23,979 nucleotides of DNA. It comes from JBBECJ01 sp041751795 (lineage in GTDB: Bacteria > Chloroflexota > Chloroflexia > Thermomicrobiales > CFX8). Below are positions 14,749 through 23,230 of this stretch, one piece after another (within the stretch, counting starts at the first letter, position 1; every line of letters begins with the position of its first letter). The notes below the pieces were generated by a model. The model saw nothing but the letters and a program-made list of their open reading frames with translations, ran no database searches and was not told the origin of the DNA. The stretch spans positions 1 through 23,979 of the forward strand of contig JBGSWU010000130.1 in the NCBI GenBank assembly GCA_041751795.1. The letters are read 5' to 3'. The translations under genes were made by a program, and so were the position numbers.

Positions 14749-14754
14749 TAGAAT
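14749..14754 (+). promoter_or_regulatory. Possible -10 of the GNAT-MFS operon
   Basis: TAGAAT (14749-14754) matches the -10 consensus at five of six positions and lies 33 bp before the GNAT ATG in the divergent gap with the NUDIX gene. No matching -35 is visible. Confidence 0.3.
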
Positions 14755-14786
14755 GCTGACCGGCGTGCGAAAGGGCGGGGTGCAGA

Positions 14787-15335
14787 ATGGCGTCAGGCGA
14801 CATTCCAGTGATCGAGACTGAACGGTTGCGGCTGCGTCCGCTCAACGAGGATGACATTCCAGAGTGGGAACGCCTGATCTACTCCGATCCGGAGGTCACA
14901 CGCTACCTGCCAGGGGCGGACGCAACTCCGCTGGAACGTACTCAGCGAACGTACCGGCACTTCACGGACCACTGGCCGCGCTACGGCTATGGTGAATGGG
15001 CGGTCACCGACCGTGACTCGGGAGTATTCCTGGGCCAGGCGGGACTGAATCGTTTTGCTGATCTCAACGAAACGGAGCTGGACTACGCGCTGGCCCGGCA
15101 CGCCTGGGGACGGGGGCTCGCCACCGAGGCGGCTGCCGCTGCGGTTCGATTCGCGTTCGAGACTGTCGGACTTCCACGACTGATTGGCTTCGTCATGCCT
15201 GCGCACGTCGCCTCGCGGCGAGTGCTGGAGCGGCTCGGCTTCTCCTATGAATGCGAGATGCAGTACTGGGGCGTTGACCTGGTCCGCTACGGCCTTGCTC
15301 CCGACAACGCCAGTGCGGGTGGCCCTCGTCGGTGA
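14787..15335 (+). CDS. GNAT acetyltransferase, RimJ/RimL-like
   Basis: 182 aa with the Acetyltransf_3 pattern: it begins IETERLRLRPLNEDDIPEWERL, has the middle sheet YGYGEWAVTDRDSGVFLGQAGL and the acetyl-CoA region ELDYALARHAWGRGLATEAAAAAVRFAFE, where RGLATEA corresponds to motif A, and ends NxxSRRVLERLGF-like as HVASRRVLERLGFSYECEMQYWG. Members acetylate ribosomal protein N-termini or antibiotics; no specific substrate can be chosen. ATG 14787 is preceded by GGCGGGGTG. Its TGA overlaps the GTG of the MFS gene (15332-15335), which implies translational coupling and a functional link between acetylation and export, for example of the same toxic compound. Confidence 0.92.
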   Translation: MASGDIPVIETERLRLRPLNEDDIPEWERLIYSDPEVTRYLPGADATPLERTQRTYRHFTDHWPRYGYGEWAVTDRDSGVFLGQAGLNRFADLNETELDYALARHAWGRGLATEAAAAAVRFAFETVGLPRLIGFVMPAHVASRRVLERLGFSYECEMQYWGVDLVRYGLAPDNASAGGPRR

Positions 15336-16543
15336 CAGATCAACAGCTACTCAGTCGGCGGTTGATGACAGCGCTTTGTCTTCCGACCTCACTTGCCGTC
15401 TTGAATGCACTCGCACTGTCACCGTTCCTGTCGGAGATCGCACGGGACTTAAACACCTCAGTCGCCCTGCTGGGTCAATCGCTGACTATTACCGGTCTGC
15501 TCGGTGCAACGTTTGGACTGATCATCGGACCCGCAGCCGACCGGATTGGCTACCGGCGCTTGATGCTCTGGGGGCTTGCAGCGCTCATCGTTTGTGACCT
15601 TGGGACAGCGATCGCACCGTCATTTCCTGCAATCCTCCTTGCCCAACTCGTCGGCGGCTTCAGCGCAGCGACGATCACACCAATGGCGTATTCAATCATC
15701 GGCACCCGTGTCGAAGGCGAAGGGCGCCGCCGCGCGATTGCGACGATCTACGCGGCCTCGTCAGCCGGAAACATCATCGGATTCCCAGTCCTGTCAACGA
15801 TTGGTGATTCATTCTCCTGGCGCTGGTCATTCGTCGCGGTGGCCATCGCGGCTGCGGTCGGACTCGTGCTCGCATGGTTCGAAGTACCACGCGACGAGCC
15901 GAGCGAGCGTTCACCGTTGCGGTTCACTACCGTGCTGACGACCTACCGGCCAATCATGCTTCACGAACGGATGCGACTCATCTACCTCGCGCAGTTCCTG
16001 CGTGGCGTCGCCTGGACTGGAATGCTGACCTACATCGGCGCGTTCTCTACCGATGCACTTGGCGCGTCAGTTCGCACAAACGGCTTCCTCTGGCTGATGA
16101 TCAGTCCAGGCTTCATGGTGGGCAGTCTGCTTGTTGGTGGACGCCTTCGGCGATTGAATCCACGCAGCGCGTTCGCGGTGACAACAACGGCAATGGGCGG
16201 GCTGATCGGGCTGATGTTTATCTGGCAGGAATCGATTCCGGCTACGTTCGTCCTCCTGTTCGTCATCGCCCTCTTCGGTGGGATCGCTGAAGTCGCCGCC
16301 GCAGGCATCGTTTCCAGCGAGACACCAGCGCCACAGGGAGCAACGATGTCGCTCCATTCGTCGGTTCTGCGGTTTGGCACGGCGACGGGCGCGATGGTCG
16401 GCGGTGCGCTCATCGCGCTTGGCGGCTTCAGTCTGTTGGGCGTCGGGTTGCCGATCGTCGCTGCAATCGGTGGAACCGTTGGGTGGCTATCTGGGCGACC
16501 TACCGTGGTCTCCGTCCCCCTTAATGAGCCAGCGCGAGAGTAG
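15332..16543 (+). CDS. Major facilitator superfamily transporter (drug/metabolite efflux type)
   Basis: 403 aa with about 12 hydrophobic helices. The cytoplasmic loop between helices 2 and 3 carries the MFS motif A as GLIIGPAADRIGYRRLMLWG, and helix 5 contains a motif-C-like glycine-rich segment (ASSAGNIIGFPVLSTIGDSFSWRW). Length and start fit the 12-helix DHA1-like efflux family. Start GTG 15332 overlaps the stop of the GNAT gene by 4 bp (GTGA). Substrate is not predictable. The first helix follows a short basic N-terminus (LSRRLMTALC), consistent with N-in orientation. Confidence 0.93.
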   Translation: MTDQQLLSRRLMTALCLPTSLAVLNALALSPFLSEIARDLNTSVALLGQSLTITGLLGATFGLIIGPAADRIGYRRLMLWGLAALIVCDLGTAIAPSFPAILLAQLVGGFSAATITPMAYSIIGTRVEGEGRRRAIATIYAASSAGNIIGFPVLSTIGDSFSWRWSFVAVAIAAAVGLVLAWFEVPRDEPSERSPLRFTTVLTTYRPIMLHERMRLIYLAQFLRGVAWTGMLTYIGAFSTDALGASVRTNGFLWLMISPGFMVGSLLVGGRLRRLNPRSAFAVTTTAMGGLIGLMFIWQESIPATFVLLFVIALFGGIAEVAAAGIVSSETPAPQGATMSLHSSVLRFGTATGAMVGGALIALGGFSLLGVGLPIVAAIGGTVGWLSGRPTVVSVPLNEPARE

Positions 16544-16735
16544 TTTGGCGATATCGCGAACCGGCCCCGTCCGTCTGACGAAGCTGATCGAAGACTTTGT
16601 CATCCAATTTGGGTCTGTTCAATGTGCCGTCAATCCCTGAAGATATGCCCACGCGACTGGGAGTAGGACATCGTCGACAACATGCCCAGATATGACGTTT
16701 CTTGCCATCACATCGATGCTTGGAAGGAGACACTG

Positions 16736-17065
16736 ATGGCTCAGTTTATGTATCACGTTGGATATACGCCGGACGCCTGGAAGACACTCGTCCAGAACCC
16801 TCAGAACCGACTCGAACTCATTCGCCCTGTCATCAAGGAACTGGGTGGTAGCCTGGAGCATGGCTGGTTCACGTTTGGCGACTACGACGTTGTCGTGATC
16901 GTTGATCTGCCCGACAACGTCAGTGCCGCGGCGTTCTCTATTGCGGTAGCGGCTGGAGGCTCAGTCAGGTCAATCAAGACGATGCCACTCCTTTCAGTTG
17001 AGGACGGCGTGAAGGCAATGCAACGGGCGGGCGACACTGGGTACAAGCCACCAGCAGCGAGGTAA
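16736..17065 (+). CDS. GYD-domain protein
   Basis: 109 aa. The protein has the ferredoxin-like alpha/beta layout of the GYD family: an opening strand MAQFMYHVGYTPDAWKTL, then RLELIRPVIKELGGSLEHGWFTFGDYDVVVIVDLPDNVSAAAFSIAVAAGG, and a closing SVRSIKTMPLLSVEDGVKAM. The family signature is F/G-x-YD-V-V here as FGDYDVVVIVDLPD. Function is unknown; members often stand next to oxidoreductases. The start is ATG 16736 because AAGGAGA lies 6-7 bp upstream; an in-frame ATG at 16682 gives an unrelated extension. The gene ends 32 bp before a hairpin with T-run. Confidence 0.88.
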   Translation: MAQFMYHVGYTPDAWKTLVQNPQNRLELIRPVIKELGGSLEHGWFTFGDYDVVVIVDLPDNVSAAAFSIAVAAGGSVRSIKTMPLLSVEDGVKAMQRAGDTGYKPPAAR

Positions 17066-17096
17066 CATCGATCCCATTCCTGCATCCAGTTGCAAC

Positions 17097-17130
17097 AGGT
17101 CCGTGGTACTCTCCGCGGACCTGGAATTTT
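17097..17130 (+). terminator. Candidate intrinsic terminator between the GYD and DinB-LLM genes
   Basis: AGGTCCGTGG (17097-17106), loop TACTCT, CCGCGGACCT (17113-17122) form a 10-bp stem with one G-U pair in RNA, followed after GGAA by TTTT (17127-17130). It lies in the 102-bp gap after the GYD stop. The T-run is short and offset, so efficiency may be moderate. Confidence 0.6.
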
Positions 17131-17167
17131 GTCCGCCGAACCCTGCCTGGACACGAGGGGAGCCACG

Positions 17168-18694
17168 ATGGACAAGGCCGACGTACTCGATCGCATGGAA
17201 CGCGCGCGGGCTGACTTCGACCGCCTGCTGGTCGAGGTCGGAGAAACACGGATGGAACAACCCGGCGTGATGGGAGACTGGTCGGCCACGGACCTCCTCG
17301 CCCACGTCATGTCGTACGAGCGATGGACGGCAGCGCAACTCAACGCGGCTCGCGAGGGCCGGGATGCGACGCCCCAGGAAGCGTTTGGACTCGACACGCC
17401 ACCACCCGGCGCTGACGCCCTGGATGTCGACGAGCGCAACAACGCCTTGCGCGACTACTACCATCCAATGCCGCTCACGGATATCCTCCTCGGTGCCGAG
17501 CGATCCTTCGAGATGATCTTCGCTGCCGTCAACTCGCTCGATGATTCACAACTGGCCGATCCAGCGTTTCTCGGCTGGTCGGATGACCTGACGACGGCAC
17601 AGATCATCGGCATCCAGACTTGGGAGCACTATGAAGCACATGAACCGGCGATCCGCGCATGGGTGCTCCAGGACGAGGGGATTGGAGCCACCACGGGATC
17701 GAGACGGATCAGTATCACTGGAGTCGAACGAGAACCTGTAGCGACTGAAGGGGAAGGGACGAGAATGGCACGACCGCTGAAGATCGGCTTCGGATTGCCG
17801 GATGTCGAGAACCTCTATGACGGCGGGACGGCTCGCTGGAGCGACCTGCGAGAGATGGCACAGCTTGCCGAGCAGGTTGGTTTCGATTCGCTCTGGATCC
17901 AGGATCACCTGCTCTTCCGCTTCGACGACCAGCCGGACGAGGGGCCGTGGGAATCGTTTTCGCTGTTGTCTGCCCTTGCAGCCGTGACTGAGCGAGTCGA
18001 GATCGGGACACTCGTCACCTGCACGTCGTTCCGCAATCCCGCGCTAACGGCCAAGATCGCCGATACGATCGACGAGATCAGCGGTGGACGCGTCATCCTC
18101 GGCCTCGGAGCTGGTTGGCACGAGCCAGAATACCGCGCGTTCGACTTCCCATTCGATCACCGCGTCTCACGCTTCGAGGAAGCACTCCAGATCATTCACG
18201 GCCTGCTCAAGCACGGCCATATCGATTTCGAGGGCAAATACTATTCGGCCCGCGAGTGCGAACTGCGGCCACGTGGCCCTCGACCGGAGGGACCACCGAT
18301 CATGATCGGTTCGGTCAGCCCACGAATGCTCGGCCTGGTCGCTCGCTACGCCGATCTCTGGAATGTGTACTTCTCAACGACCCGCAACAGTCCGGACACC
18401 ATTCCAGAACTACGCGACAAGGTGGACGCCGCGTGCCGCGACGCCGGACGTGACCCGGCGACGCTCGGTCGAACGGTGGCTGCCTACGTCGACTTCTCTG
18501 ACACTCCCGGTGGGCCGACATCGTTCAACGGCAGTGGGTCCCCGGCGCTGACCGGCTCGCCGGACGAGATCGCAGCGGGGCTGCGTGCCTACTTGGACGA
18601 AGGAATCGAGCACGTTCAGGTTCATGCCCTGCCGATGACAGCATCGAGTATCGAACGCTTCGCGCCTGTGTTGGAAGCACTGGACCGATCGTAA
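17168..18694 (+). CDS. DinB-like domain fused in frame to LLM-class oxidoreductase, paralog B
   Basis: One open frame of 508 aa. Residues 1-175 are a DinB/ClbS-type four-helix bundle with the metal-binding histidines H46 (LLAHV), H154 and H158 (WEHYEAHEPAIRAW). Residues 200-508 are a complete 309-aa LLM oxidoreductase with its own Met (ATG 17765), starting MARPLKIGFGLPD. The joint (176-199, GATTGSRRISITGVEREPV...) looks like translated spacer: it is polar, unlike either domain, and contains a good internal ribosome site (GGGGAAGGGA) just before ATG 17765. So this is either a true fusion or two genes whose stop codon was lost; both a fusion and a free oxidoreductase may be made. ATG 17168 has GAGGGGAG upstream. 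Paralog C follows 20 bp downstream. Confidence 0.85.
   Translation: MDKADVLDRMERARADFDRLLVEVGETRMEQPGVMGDWSATDLLAHVMSYERWTAAQLNAAREGRDATPQEAFGLDTPPPGADALDVDERNNALRDYYHPMPLTDILLGAERSFEMIFAAVNSLDDSQLADPAFLGWSDDLTTAQIIGIQTWEHYEAHEPAIRAWVLQDEGIGATTGSRRISITGVEREPVATEGEGTRMARPLKIGFGLPDVENLYDGGTARWSDLREMAQLAEQVGFDSLWIQDHLLFRFDDQPDEGPWESFSLLSALAAVTERVEIGTLVTCTSFRNPALTAKIADTIDEISGGRVILGLGAGWHEPEYRAFDFPFDHRVSRFEEALQIIHGLLKHGHIDFEGKYYSARECELRPRGPRPEGPPIMIGSVSPRMLGLVARYADLWNVYFSTTRNSPDTIPELRDKVDAACRDAGRDPATLGRTVAAYVDFSDTPGGPTSFNGSGSPALTGSPDEIAAGLRAYLDEGIEHVQVHALPMTASSIERFAPVLEALDRS
17750..17767 (+). promoter_or_regulatory. Internal ribosome binding site and start codon inside the DinB-LLM frame
   Basis: GGGGAAGGGA stands about 5-7 bp before ATG 17765, which opens the LLM domain exactly where paralog C starts (compare MTRPLKVGIELP at 18715 with MARPLKIGFGLP here). 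This suggests separate initiation of a 309-aa oxidoreductase. Confidence 0.55.
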
Positions 18695-18714
18695 GGACAA
18701 CGGGAGAGAGTGAA

Positions 18715-19644
18715 ATGACACGACCGTTGAAAGTCGGCATTGAGCTGCCGATCGCCGAAAACAAGGGCCGCGATGGAACACCGCGCTGGCAGGACATCAG
18801 CCTGATGGCGCGCCGCGCGGAAGAGGTTGGGTTTGACTCGGTCTGGGTTGAGGATCACCTCCTCTTCCGTCACGAGGGGCAACCAGTCCAGGGTGTCTGG
18901 GATGGCTGGTCATTGCTGGCAGGCATTGCCGCCGTCACCGAGCGCGTCGAGATTGGTCCGCTCGTTTCCTGTGTCTCGTTCCGTAATCCGGCGCTGCTGG
19001 CCAAGATCGCCGACACCGTCGATGAGATCTCAAATGGACGATTGATCCTCGGCCTCGGTGCTGGCTGGCACGAACCGGAGTATCAGGCGTTCGGCTTCCC
19101 GTTCGACCATCGGGTTTCGCGCTTCGAGGAAGCACTCAAGATCATTCACGGCCTGCTGAAGCATGGTCAAGTCGACTTCGAGGGGAAATATTACTCAGCG
19201 CGCGAATGCGAACTGCGGCCCCGAGGCCCGAGGCCCGAAGGTCCACCAATTTTGCTCGGCACCGTTGGTGAGCGAATGCTCGGCCTCACCGCGCAATACG
19301 CCGATCTCTGGAACGCCTACTTTACCCATACTCGCAATCAGCCCGAACTGGTCGCCCCGCTCAGCGCCAAGGTCGATGCTGCCTGCCAGGCGGCTGGCCG
19401 CGATCCGGCAACGCTTGGCAGGACGGCTGGAGTCTTCGTCCAGATGCCGGGCGTCGCACCAGCAAGCGCGCCGCCACACTGGGAGTTCACCCCGCTGACA
19501 GGCAGTGCCGAGGAAATGACTGCCAACCTGCGCGCCTACGCCGACCAGGGAATCAGTCACGTCATCCTCTGGCTCGAACCAAACACACTCGAAAGCATCG
19601 AGGCGTTCGCGCCGGTATTGGAGGCGTTAGTGACCTGCGCTTAG
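18715..19644 (+). CDS. LLM-class flavin/F420-dependent oxidoreductase, paralog C
   Basis: 309 aa. It is nearly colinear with paralogs A and B: TRPLKVGIELPIAE, EEVGFDSVWVEDHLLFRHEG, EIGPLVSCVSFRNPALLAKIADTVDEISNGRLILGLGAGWHEPEY, FPFDHRVSRFEEALKIIHGLLKHG, then the shared DFEGKYYSARECELRPRGPR. B and C are visibly closer to each other than to A, so they look like a tandem duplication that has since diverged. ATG 18715 has GGGAGAGAG upstream, 20 bp after the stop of B, so the two are one transcript. Cofactor (F420 or FMN) and substrate cannot be assigned from the sequence. Confidence 0.94.
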   Translation: MTRPLKVGIELPIAENKGRDGTPRWQDISLMARRAEEVGFDSVWVEDHLLFRHEGQPVQGVWDGWSLLAGIAAVTERVEIGPLVSCVSFRNPALLAKIADTVDEISNGRLILGLGAGWHEPEYQAFGFPFDHRVSRFEEALKIIHGLLKHGQVDFEGKYYSARECELRPRGPRPEGPPILLGTVGERMLGLTAQYADLWNAYFTHTRNQPELVAPLSAKVDAACQAAGRDPATLGRTAGVFVQMPGVAPASAPPHWEFTPLTGSAEEMTANLRAYADQGISHVILWLEPNTLESIEAFAPVLEALVTCA

Positions 19645-19753
19645 GAACGTCGAGACATGGCGGCCAGCCGTCAATCGTTGCTGCCGGTTACAGCGTGCAC
19701 TCTGTCCTTGAATAGTTCCGGCACGTTATGTGCAACAGGCTGACTCACGATCG

Positions 19754-19776
19754 CGGGTATGACCCGGTATCGGGTC
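19754..19776 (+). promoter_or_regulatory. Two mutually exclusive hairpins in the leader of the large regulator
   Basis: CGGGT (19754-19758) can pair with ACCCG (19762-19766), or GACCCG (19761-19766) can pair with CGGGTC (19771-19776). The middle strand cannot serve both. A third small stem (CCGAT 19780-19784 with ATCGG 19791-19795) follows. All lie within 65 bp of the GTG start. It could be an alternative-structure leader or a three-site operator; no function is shown. Confidence 0.3.
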
Positions 19777-19816
19777 GCTCCGATCGACGAATCGGCTGAC
19801 GGCGGCGAGGACGCAC

Positions 19817-22800
19817 GTGTCTCACGCGGAACCCGTCCCAACGAATCGTGGCAGCCCGGCCGAGTCGCCAAACCTCGGCCCACCGACCATGCGAATCACG
19901 CTACTGGGCGAGTTCCGTGTCGTTGTTGACGACCAGCTGATTCCCGATCGCTGGCGACTGCGGAAAGCAATGACACTCGTCAAACTCCTGGCGCTTGCGC
20001 CCCGTCAGCGGTTGCAGCGCGACGAGATCCTCGACCTCCTCTGGCCGGAACTCGATCCGGAGGCTGCGTCAAACAATCTGCGCCACACCCTGCATGTCGC
20101 CCGGCAGACGATCGAATCCGCGCCCCGCGACACACGATGTTTTCTGCGCTGGCACGGAGAACAACTGCGACTCGCGCCGGAAGGAGCCGTCTGGATCGAT
20201 GTCGTCGCGTTCGAAGCAGCAGCCGCCATCGCACGACGGTCACAAGATCTGTGCGCGTATGAGATCGCCGTTGATTCCTACAACGGCGATCTCCTTCCCG
20301 AAGACCGCTACGAGGACTGGTCGGCTGTACGTCGCGAATCACTTCGTGAGACTTATCTAACGCTACTGACCGAACTGGCGCGGATCCATGACTCTTGTCG
20401 CAACCACAGACAGGCTGTAGATGCACTGCGACGCGTCATTGCCGTTGAACCGACGTCCGAAGAAGCACATGGAGCCTTGATGCGCGCTTATGCGCGGATC
20501 GGCCAGCGACGGTTGGCGTTACGCCAGTATCAAACGCTTGTTGACATCCTGCGGACGGAGTTTGACGCAGAACCAGACCGTGTAACGCAACGTCTTCACT
20601 CAGACATCGTTGCAGGGCAACATGCCGACGTCGATGACCCACCCATCGCATGGCGACAGGGAGAGCAATCGGCACGGCGGACGAATCTACCCCCTCAACT
20701 GACCGGTTTCGTCGGACGGCAGTCCGAGTTGGCCGACCTTCGGCGTCTGATCGTCGCAGGCCGGTTACTGACGATCGTCGGTTTTGGTGGCAGCGGCAAG
20801 ACCCGACTGGCACTTGAACTCGCCAGCGAACGGATCGAAGAGACACCCGATGGAACCTGGCTGGTCGAACTGGCAGCGCTCACCGATGGATCATTGATCG
20901 AACAAGCGATCGCCCAAGCAATAGAAACGACGGATGTGCCGGGGAAATCGCTCCGCGAATCGCTGATCGATGGTTTGCGCGAGAAACAAACGCTGATCAT
21001 TCTCGACAACTGTGAACACCTTATCGAGCCAATCGCCGAACTGGTCCATGCACTGCTGAGCCACTGTCCCGGCATACGAATCCTCGCGACGAGCCGCGAA
21101 GCGCTCGGCGTGCCTGGAGAAGTGATCTGGGGATTGTCCGGGCTGTCACTCCCGAACGACGCTGGTTCGAATCTCGAAACGATTGCGGCCACCGATGCGG
21201 TTGGCCTGTTTGTCGATCGCGCACGATACCGTCAGCCGTCATTTCAGTTAACAACGAACAATGTGACGGCGATTGCTGACATCTGCCGCCGTCTGGAAGG
21301 AATCCCGCTCGCGATCGAGTTGGCCGCTGCCCGAATCATCGTCCTGTCGCCAGCGGAAATCGCGTTGAGGTTGCATGAATCGCTCGGAATGCTATCGAGC
21401 CAGAGTCGGCTGATCGTCGCCAGGCACCGCGGGATGCGGCGGGTGATCGACTGGAGTTATCAACTCCTGAGCGATGCCGATAAGGAACTGTTCGTCACCC
21501 TCTCGGTATTTTCAGGAGGCTGGAATCTCGAAGCGGCAGAAGCTCTCGCCGCCTCGACGGGACACACTTCAGCCAACCGGTCAGATAGCGACGTCCTTGA
21601 AGGCTTGTCGCAACTCGTTGACAAATCCCTCGTGGCTGCACGAGCGAGTATGACTGGCAGCACCCGCTACGGATTACTTGCACCGGTGCGCCAGTACGGC
21701 CAGGAGCAGTTGGCCACGCGACCGAACGCCGAGCGGGTACACGCAGCACATACAACCGTGTTTACCCAACTCGCGGAGCAGGCCGAACCACAGCTCAGCG
21801 GGGATCAACAACGCATCTGGCTTGAGCGTCTCGAAACCGAGCATGACAATCTTCGGGCCGCGCTTGCCTGGTCCATCAAGCACGACCGTGACCTCGCCAG
21901 CCGGTTGGTCGCCGCGCTCTGGCGCTTCTGGTGGCTCCACGGGCACTTGAGCGAAGGTCAGGGGTGGATCGACCGCGTCCTCGCCGCGTCAGCTGGAGCG
22001 CCGGTCGCCGACCGCGCCAGGACGATGCAAGCGGCTGGCTCGCTGGCCTGGGCACAGGGGCACTACGACCGGAGCTTGCCATACATCGAGAAATCGCTGG
22101 CATTGAACCGGGAACGCGGCGACAGCAAGGGAATCCTCAACGCGCTCAGCGCCCTCGGTAGCGTGCTCGGTAATCAGGGGGAGTATGTCCGCGCCAGTGC
22201 CGCCCACGAAGAGGGGTTGTCACTCGCCCGCGCCATCGGCGATCTCCTGGAAGTCGAGACAGCACTCGGTAACTTGGCCGATATCGCCTACTACCAGGGC
22301 GACTACGAGGCGGCGCGAACCTGGTGGGAGGAAAGCCTCAACCTGCAACACGAGCGTGGCGGCGAGTACGGTGTGGCAATCATCCTTAACAATCTGGCCG
22401 AGATGGCACGGAACCAGGGTGACTACGATCGCTCGGCTCCAATGCTGGAAGAAGCACTCGCAGTCTTTCGGACGATCGATTTCAAACACGGGATTGCAAT
22501 CTCGCTTGCGAACCTCGCCGACGTGCGATGGACACTGGGCGACAGGGCATCAGCGGTAGCACATCTGCGCGATAGCCTCGCTGTTGCCCGGGACCTTCAC
22601 AACACCGTCGTCAGCGCGAGTTGTCTCGACATCGTTGCCAAGCTCCTGGCGACCAACGGCGATGCTGCACAGGCTGCGCACCTTCTTGCCGCTGCCGATG
22701 CATTTCGCGGTGCAGCCGGTGCGGAACTCTCGCCAGCCGATCGCTCAATCCTTCAACCAGCGATCGACACGGTTCGGGCACGCATCGACGAGGCCATCTG

Positions 22801-23110
22801 GCTGGCTGCATCGGAAGCGGGAGCAGCGATGACTGCTGAGCAGGCCATGGAAATCGCGCTCGCTGGACTCGACGGGACGTCGTCCAGCCCCTCCAGTACT
22901 GCGATGCCGGAACTGACGGCTCGAGAGCGAGAAATCGCACTTCTCGTCGCACAGGAACTGACAAACCGCCAGATCTCAGAACGGCTCGGCACGTCGAACC
23001 GAACGGTCGACACTCACGTCGGCAACATCCTGCGAAAACTGAACATCTCCTCCCGTGCCGGGCTACGCACCTGGACGATCGACCACGGACTCGTGTCCAC
23101 CGACGAATAG
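19817..23110 (+). CDS. Large regulator: OmpR/SARP-like wHTH, BTAD, STAND ATPase, TPRs and LuxR-type HTH
   Basis: 1097 aa. Residues 25-115 are a winged helix of the SARP kind (MRITLLGEFRVVVDD... LRKAMTLVKLLALAP... LLWPELDPEAASNNLRHTLHVAR). Residues 120-265 are the BTAD helical domain. Residues 290-560 form a STAND/NB-ARC-like ATPase with Walker A GFGGSGKT (322-329), Walker B LIILDNCEH (D near 397) and a sensor-like ILATSREAL. A helical region and about five TPRs (745-925, repeats such as GNLADIAYYQGDYEAARTWWEESL) follow. The C-terminus (1032-1097) is a LuxR/GerE HTH with LTAREREIALLVAQELTNRQISERL and VDTHVGNILRKL. GTG 19817 has GAGGA 6 bp upstream. STAND proteins are usually ATP-gated switches; the ligand is unknown. 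It may control the oxidoreductase genes upstream or the small genes downstream. Confidence 0.95.
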   Translation: MSHAEPVPTNRGSPAESPNLGPPTMRITLLGEFRVVVDDQLIPDRWRLRKAMTLVKLLALAPRQRLQRDEILDLLWPELDPEAASNNLRHTLHVARQTIESAPRDTRCFLRWHGEQLRLAPEGAVWIDVVAFEAAAAIARRSQDLCAYEIAVDSYNGDLLPEDRYEDWSAVRRESLRETYLTLLTELARIHDSCRNHRQAVDALRRVIAVEPTSEEAHGALMRAYARIGQRRLALRQYQTLVDILRTEFDAEPDRVTQRLHSDIVAGQHADVDDPPIAWRQGEQSARRTNLPPQLTGFVGRQSELADLRRLIVAGRLLTIVGFGGSGKTRLALELASERIEETPDGTWLVELAALTDGSLIEQAIAQAIETTDVPGKSLRESLIDGLREKQTLIILDNCEHLIEPIAELVHALLSHCPGIRILATSREALGVPGEVIWGLSGLSLPNDAGSNLETIAATDAVGLFVDRARYRQPSFQLTTNNVTAIADICRRLEGIPLAIELAAARIIVLSPAEIALRLHESLGMLSSQSRLIVARHRGMRRVIDWSYQLLSDADKELFVTLSVFSGGWNLEAAEALAASTGHTSANRSDSDVLEGLSQLVDKSLVAARASMTGSTRYGLLAPVRQYGQEQLATRPNAERVHAAHTTVFTQLAEQAEPQLSGDQQRIWLERLETEHDNLRAALAWSIKHDRDLASRLVAALWRFWWLHGHLSEGQGWIDRVLAASAGAPVADRARTMQAAGSLAWAQGHYDRSLPYIEKSLALNRERGDSKGILNALSALGSVLGNQGEYVRASAAHEEGLSLARAIGDLLEVETALGNLADIAYYQGDYEAARTWWEESLNLQHERGGEYGVAIILNNLAEMARNQGDYDRSAPMLEEALAVFRTIDFKHGIAISLANLADVRWTLGDRASAVAHLRDSLAVARDLHNTVVSASCLDIVAKLLATNGDAAQAAHLLAAADAFRGAAGAELSPADRSILQPAIDTVRARIDEAIWLAASEAGAAMTAEQAMEIALAGLDGTSSSPSSTAMPELTAREREIALLVAQELTNRQISERLGTSNRTVDTHVGNILRKLNISSRAGLRTWTIDHGLVSTDE

Positions 23111-23126
23111 TTCCGCCACTCTCCTC

Positions 23127-23140
23127 CTACGTATACGTAG
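23127..23140. promoter_or_regulatory. 14-bp perfect palindrome after the regulator gene
   Basis: CTACGTATACGTAG lies 17 bp after the regulator stop and about 90 bp before the 65-aa gene. It is not flanked by a T-run and is A/T-rich at the centre, so an operator is more likely than a terminator. A perfect 14-bp palindrome is expected about once per window by chance, so the intergenic position is the main support. Confidence 0.4.
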
Positions 23141-23230
23141 ATTCTCCAACTACTCCCCTGCTAACGGCGCTTCCATACGATCTCCTCATCGAGGCAATCG
23201 ACGCTTCGGAGAGGAGGTCAGGGAGGAGCG

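Noticed and set aside
17090..17167. N-terminal extension of the DinB-LLM frame
   Set aside because: It overlaps the candidate terminator hairpin and is not DinB-like; ATG 17168 has GAGGGGAG upstream.
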